Shown: positions 60,297-64,000 of the stretch, one piece after another
Numbering within the stretch: position 1 is the first letter of the stretch
Layout: each line of letters opens with the position of its first letter
Assembly (NCBI GenBank): GCA_020073645.1
Contig: JAIQET010000002.1
Span: forward strand, 62,001 to 126,000
DNA: 64,000 nucleotides
Direction of reading: 5' to 3'
From: Terriglobia bacterium
GTDB lineage: Bacteria > Acidobacteriota > Terriglobia > Terriglobales > Acidobacteriaceae
Notes under the pieces: generated by a model
Databases searched by the model: none
Told to the model about the DNA's origin: nothing
The model's input: only the letters and a program-made list of their open reading frames with translations
Program-made: the position numbers and the translations under genes

Positions 60297-61673
60297 TTAA
60301 TGAACTGCGACCGCCGGTGCTTCGCGCTCCTGCTGCGCTTTGGCGAGAGCGGGCGCGACGTCCGCGAAGGCCGCCAGGTGCTTGTCGATATCGGCTTCGG
60401 TGTGCTGCACGGAAATGGTCCACTGTTCGTCCCACCAGTAAGGCTGGGCCATGACGCCGCGATTGACCATGCCAAACCAGTAATGCCGCCACAGGTCGAT
60501 GTCAATGGCCTCCCAATCGCGGTAGCAGCGAATTTCCTTCGGATAAAGCATCAGCGCGCCATTGGCGCCGGCGCTGGCGATGTAGGCTTGCAAGCCGACC
60601 TTCCCGATCGTCTTGCGGTAGCCCTCAACCAGTTTCTTGCTGAGCTTGTCCACGTGCGCGTAGTTCTCGCGCGTCAGAACTTCGTGGAACGTGGCCAGGC
60701 CCGCCGCCATGGACACCGGGTTGGTGTTGTACGTGCCACCATGAAAAACCTTGTGCTGAGAAATCAGGTCCATGACCGACTTGTGCGTGCCAAACGCCGC
60801 CAGCGGCAAGCCGCCGCCAATCGACTTCGCCAGGCAGATCATGTCGGGGTTCACACCGAAGTATTCCGAGGCTCCGCCCCAGCCCAGTTTTGCGCCGGTC
60901 TTCACTTCGTCGAAGATCAGCAGCGCGCCCTCTCGTGTACAGATCTCGCGCAGCCCCTTGAGGAAACCAGGCTGCGGCAGGCAGAGCCCGACGTTCATCA
61001 TGATCGGTTCGAGGATGATCGCGGCGATCTGCCCGGGATTCTCCTTGAACCGCCGCTCGACGGTACTGAGATCGTTAAAGGTCGCAACCGGTACGTTGGC
61101 AATACTGGCCTTGGGCACACCTAGCCCGCCCGGAACCGAAATCGGTGCATCAACGTCCCCATAGTCCGGGGCATGCGGCTTCACGCTGATCAGTGCGGTG
61201 TCGTGCAGGCCGTGGTAGCCGCCCTCGAACTTCAGGACTTTGTCGCGGCCCGTAGCCGCCCGGGCCAGCCGGCAAGCATGCATCGTGGCTTCTGTGCCGC
61301 TGTTTCCGAACCGCACCATCTCGACCGGAAAGCGCTGGCAGATTTCCTCCGCCAGTTGCCACTCCATGTCGTGCGGCATGCCGAACATGGTGCCGGTGGA
61401 AAGCCGCTGCTGCACGGCCTTCATCACCGCGGGATGACAGTGCCCGGCCATGAGCGCGCCGAAGCACAGGTTGTGATCGATGTAGTCGTTGCCGTCGAGA
61501 TCGCGGAAATGCGATCCCTGCCCTTCTTTCACGAATATCGGATAAGGGTCATAGGCGCGGTAGTTGCTGGCCACGCCCAGCGGAATACGTTTCAGGTTTT
61601 TCTTGTGTGCTTCGGCGGACTTCGGCGTGCGCCGCTCGAAGGTTTCGAGTTCCTTCTGCAGGTCGGGGTACAT
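60297..61673 (-). CDS. Class III aminotransferase, glutamate-1-semialdehyde-aminomutase-like
   Basis: The 458-residue protein has GSAM-like motifs: VRFGNSGTEATMHACRLARA, GGYHGLHDTALISVKP, ALLIFDEVKTGAKLGWGGAS, DMICLAKSIGGGLPLAAFG with the PLP Lys, and VFHGGTYNTNPVSMAAGLAT. Given its neighbours it is more likely a catabolic aminotransferase than heme enzyme HemL; no heme genes are nearby. It is the first gene of the catabolic cluster. The extra N-terminus (MYPDLQKELETFERR) is unlike HemL. Confidence 0.85.
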   Translation of the reverse strand: MYPDLQKELETFERRTPKSAEAHKKNLKRIPLGVASNYRAYDPYPIFVKEGQGSHFRDLDGNDYIDHNLCFGALMAGHCHPAVMKAVQQRLSTGTMFGMPHDMEWQLAEEICQRFPVEMVRFGNSGTEATMHACRLARAATGRDKVLKFEGGYHGLHDTALISVKPHAPDYGDVDAPISVPGGLGVPKASIANVPVATFNDLSTVERRFKENPGQIAAIILEPIMMNVGLCLPQPGFLKGLREICTREGALLIFDEVKTGAKLGWGGASEYFGVNPDMICLAKSIGGGLPLAAFGTHKSVMDLISQHKVFHGGTYNTNPVSMAAGLATFHEVLTRENYAHVDKLSKKLVEGYRKTIGKVGLQAYIASAGANGALMLYPKEIRCYRDWEAIDIDLWRHYWFGMVNRGVMAQPYWWDEQWTISVQHTEADIDKHLAAFADVAPALAKAQQEREAPAVAVH

Positions 61674-61750
61674 CGGAGATCTCCATGAATGCTCAGGCCG
61701 TGTCTAGGCCATTAGATTAGTCCCGGGCGGCCTGGGCCGCCCGGGCGTGC

Positions 61751-64000
61751 TCAGAATGCAAACTTCAAAGCGAACTGAATCTGGCGCGGGTCGCGGGTGC
61801 GCTTGACTCTGCCAAAATCCGCTCCGTCACTGATATTGCCGTCGGGGTTCAGGAACTGGGTGTGATTAAAGATGTTAAAGAAATCGGCACGGAACTCGAA
61901 GTGTTTTCCCTCCCCGACGGGCAGAATCTTCTGGACCGAGAAATCGAAATTCGTGATCCCCGGCCCGCAGCAGATGGTACGGGGCGAATCTCCCAACAAC
62001 TGCAGCGGCGTCGAGGTCGCGGTCTGCGGGGGGAGCGCGAAGGAGTTGGGGTTGAAGTAATAGCCGCCGTGCGTTCTCGGGTCCTGGGTTTGGAACGGCG
62101 CGATCAGGTCCGGCTTGCCGGGCAACTCGAAGTCAAAGCTGTTCTGCAGTTCCGAATCGTTACTCGACTGGATGCGGATAGGGAACCCTGTTTGGAACGT
62201 GGTGATGCCGGAAACTGCCCATCCATTCAGCAGTTTGCCCTTGGCTCCCTGATACTGCGGGACGGGAAGTTCCCAAAGGTAGCTGATGACGACACGGTGC
62301 CGCGCGTCGAACAGCGAAAGCGAACGATTGCAGCGGTCGCAGATCGGCTTCAGAATGTTCTCGAAGCTGGAAGCGTTGTCAATCGACTTGCTCCACGTGT
62401 ACGCCACCTCGAACTGCAGGCCGTGGCTGAGTCGCTTTTCCAATGACGCTTGCAGCGAGTTGTAATTGGAGGCGGCAATGGTGTCCTGCGCGAAGATGCT
62501 GGAGAAGACGGGAACCCCGTCGGGGGGACAGCCCACCCCCGTTGTCGGCTCACAGATCGGCGAACTGTAGCGGCGCAGGCCAACTAGCGTCACGTCGGGA
62601 TTGCCGGTTCCGACCGTCGGCACCGAGCCGTAGGGCAAGTGAACCGTGAATCCCGCGGGAATCGAGCCTGCGGGAAGGAAGTACGGACTATCCGCAAAGA
62701 ACGGACCACATTGGTACGCGGATGCTAAGTCCACGTTCGGCACCACATTCGTGTAGTAATCGGAGATGTTCTGCAAATCGATGCAGGTTTGTGCGTTGCC
62801 GAAATTCAGGTCTTTGGTGGCCAGCAGTCGGTGGCCCTGGGATCCGACATAGCTGAGCGAGAGCACCGTGTCCTTGGCGATCTCGCGGGTAATGCCGAAG
62901 TTGTATTGGGTGGTGTACTGCGCCCGCAGGTTGGGTTGAAGCTCTCCGAACAGCAGAATCGGACGGAATGCCGACCAATCCACCGCCGACCCCCGCGCCG
63001 GATTGAGAACTCCGTTGAAGGGATTGGGAGAAATCGTAAGATTGGCGGAATCGCCGCTCTGGCTCACAAAAGGCGTGTTAAACAGACCTTCCGAAAGCAG
63101 CGAACTGCCTCCGAACGGAGGCTCAGCCTGGAACTGCTCCAGCACCAGTTGTTCGATGGGATTGTAGAAAATTCCGAAGCCGGCGCGGACCGTCATTTTG
63201 CCGTCACCTTTCGGGTCCCATGCGATTCCGATTCGAGGAGCAAAGGCATTGTAGTAACTCTTGGTCAGTCCCTGGGGAACCCCTTTGTCGCCGGGAATCA
63301 CCAAGCCCACGGGCGTGGTCCCTGTGTTGTTGCAGTCCGGGTTGACCACCCCAAGGTCTTCGAACTTCAGCACGCTAGCAGCCGAAAGTTGGCAAGGAAA
63401 TACGGTCGTCGTCTGGCCCGGACGGAACGTCTGGTAGCGCAGGCCGGCATCATAGATGGGCTGGTTGAACTCCCACCGCAGCCCATAATTGAGGGTGATA
63501 TTGGGCCGGATCTTCCAACTGTCCTGCGCAAACAGGTAGATGGAGTTCCCGCGCACATCCTCGGTCTGCGCCGAACCTTGCAGATAGGAATCAGGAAGTC
63601 CCAGCAGGTAGTTGGGAAACAGGTTCTGGTTTCCGTTGGCATCCAGGGCGAGGGGGTCATTGAGTCCGCCGCCAAAGTAACTGAAATCACCGTTCGGATC
63701 GAAGAACAAGGTTTGCAGAAAGCGTTGATTCCTGAAGTCGACGCCAAACTTCGCCGTGTGGTTCCCGATGACTTTCGTCAGGTTGTCGCTGAATTGATAC
63801 GTGTTCCCGACCTGCGGCAACTCGCCTTCAAAGTCGTTGCCGATAGTGAAACCGCCCGAAACGCTGATGAACGGCACCCCTTCTCGGTTCGGTCCAAGGC
63901 CCGGAGTAATTCCGATCCCCCCGACACCCGGTGCCGCGGGAATCACTCCGGCGGCCGACACCTCGCTCACGCCGGTAAAGCAGAACGGGGCACCAACCGT
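61751..64000 (-). CDS. TonB-dependent receptor (Oar-like), partial
   Basis: The frame is open to the right edge; about 749 C-terminal residues are visible and the N-terminal plug lies beyond the window. It has the beta-barrel style of acidobacterial Oar-like receptors: YQFSDNLTKVIGNHTAKFGV, then FRNQRFLQTLFFDPNGDFSY, NFGITREIAKDTVLSLSYVG, YTWSKSIDNASSFENILKPI, and the C-terminal RQIQFALKFAF ending in Phe. It should sit in the outer membrane and import a large substrate, possibly saccharides or peptides. It lies upstream of the aminotransferase cluster on the same strand. Confidence 0.88.
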   Translation of the reverse strand, partial: TVGAPFCFTGVSEVSAAGVIPAAPGVGGIGITPGLGPNREGVPFISVSGGFTIGNDFEGELPQVGNTYQFSDNLTKVIGNHTAKFGVDFRNQRFLQTLFFDPNGDFSYFGGGLNDPLALDANGNQNLFPNYLLGLPDSYLQGSAQTEDVRGNSIYLFAQDSWKIRPNITLNYGLRWEFNQPIYDAGLRYQTFRPGQTTTVFPCQLSAASVLKFEDLGVVNPDCNNTGTTPVGLVIPGDKGVPQGLTKSYYNAFAPRIGIAWDPKGDGKMTVRAGFGIFYNPIEQLVLEQFQAEPPFGGSSLLSEGLFNTPFVSQSGDSANLTISPNPFNGVLNPARGSAVDWSAFRPILLFGELQPNLRAQYTTQYNFGITREIAKDTVLSLSYVGSQGHRLLATKDLNFGNAQTCIDLQNISDYYTNVVPNVDLASAYQCGPFFADSPYFLPAGSIPAGFTVHLPYGSVPTVGTGNPDVTLVGLRRYSSPICEPTTGVGCPPDGVPVFSSIFAQDTIAASNYNSLQASLEKRLSHGLQFEVAYTWSKSIDNASSFENILKPICDRCNRSLSLFDARHRVVISYLWELPVPQYQGAKGKLLNGWAVSGITTFQTGFPIRIQSSNDSELQNSFDFELPGKPDLIAPFQTQDPRTHGGYYFNPNSFALPPQTATSTPLQLLGDSPRTICCGPGITNFDFSVQKILPVGEGKHFEFRADFFNIFNHTQFLNPDGNISDGADFGRVKRTRDPRQIQFALKFAF

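Noticed and set aside
60297..61673. HemL (glutamate-1-semialdehyde aminomutase)
   Set aside because: The sequence is GSAM-like but the N-terminus differs and the context is catabolic, so the heme assignment was not used.

Overview
The window reads as chromosomal DNA of a Gram-negative, GC-rich bacterium, most likely an acidobacterium of the Terriglobia/Koribacter type. This is inferred from lipid A genes (lpxD, an lpxL-type acyltransferase), a large Oar-like TonB-dependent receptor, HAF-repeat secreted proteins, receiver-TonB fusion proteins and many dispersed palindromic intergenic repeats. No rRNA, tRNA, phage or complete insertion sequence was recognised. Almost all of the sequence is coding; only two gaps slightly exceed 300 bases, and both look regulatory.

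Layout. 1-4.7 kb: edge fragment of a YfiT/DinB-like protein, a cyclase-family enzyme, a DUF92 membrane protein, Ku (NHEJ) and a beta-propeller lipoprotein. 4.9-13.0 kb (minus strand): a compact chemotaxis operon, tonB-like > mcp > cheW > cheR > cheA > cheB > cheY > cheX. 13.35-22.4 kb (plus strand): a four-GAF/three-PAS histidine kinase, a stand-alone receiver and an NtrC-type sigma-54 activator, then a second set made of a PilZ-like protein, an unknown 354-aa protein, a pseudo-receiver/DHp protein without an ATPase domain, and a divergent CheR. 22.5-24.3 kb: an orphan Phd antitoxin, a HEPN-like protein and a VapBC pair. 24.3-30 kb: uvrB and two paralogous receiver-TM-TonB fusions. 30-35.8 kb: a membrane protein, a HAF-repeat protein, an XRE gene that seems to have lost its recognition helix, and an operon lnt > prfB (with programmed frameshift) > HD hydrolase > unknown 417-aa protein, with a CoA-binding protein after it. 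37.5-49 kb: an APC permease, an M64 peptidase, a second HAF protein, a MobB-like P-loop protein, lpxD, an lpxL-like gene, a SYLF protein, a LuxR-type regulator with a degenerate receiver, and small conserved genes. 49.3-52.5 kb: a P1 peptidase and a large secreted protein. 52.7-61.7 kb (minus strand): an omega-amino-acid catabolic cluster with three class III aminotransferases, two aldehyde dehydrogenases and a permease. 61.75 kb to the edge: a partial TonB-dependent receptor.

The most interesting signal is a probable local sigma-54 regulon. A near-consensus -24/-12 promoter precedes the chemotaxis operon (13052-13067, minus strand), and a weaker one precedes the PilZ operon (19229-19244, plus strand). 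About 100-140 bp upstream of each lies a short palindrome of the same type (T-Y-T-C-A, 3 nt, T-G-A-G-A-C-G-C). The NtrC-family activator encoded between them (17597-19012) is the obvious candidate to bind these sites. The model is that the multi-GAF/PAS kinase and activator switch on a complete chemotaxis array together with a PilZ/DHp-only/CheR2 module. No pilus or flagellar genes are in the window, so the output is not visible.

Two other features stand out. One is the tandem pair of proteins that place an apparently intact receiver domain in the cytoplasm and a TonB C-terminal domain in the periplasm. The other is the density of hairpin-forming dispersed repeats, one of which overlaps a stop codon and another a possible start codon.
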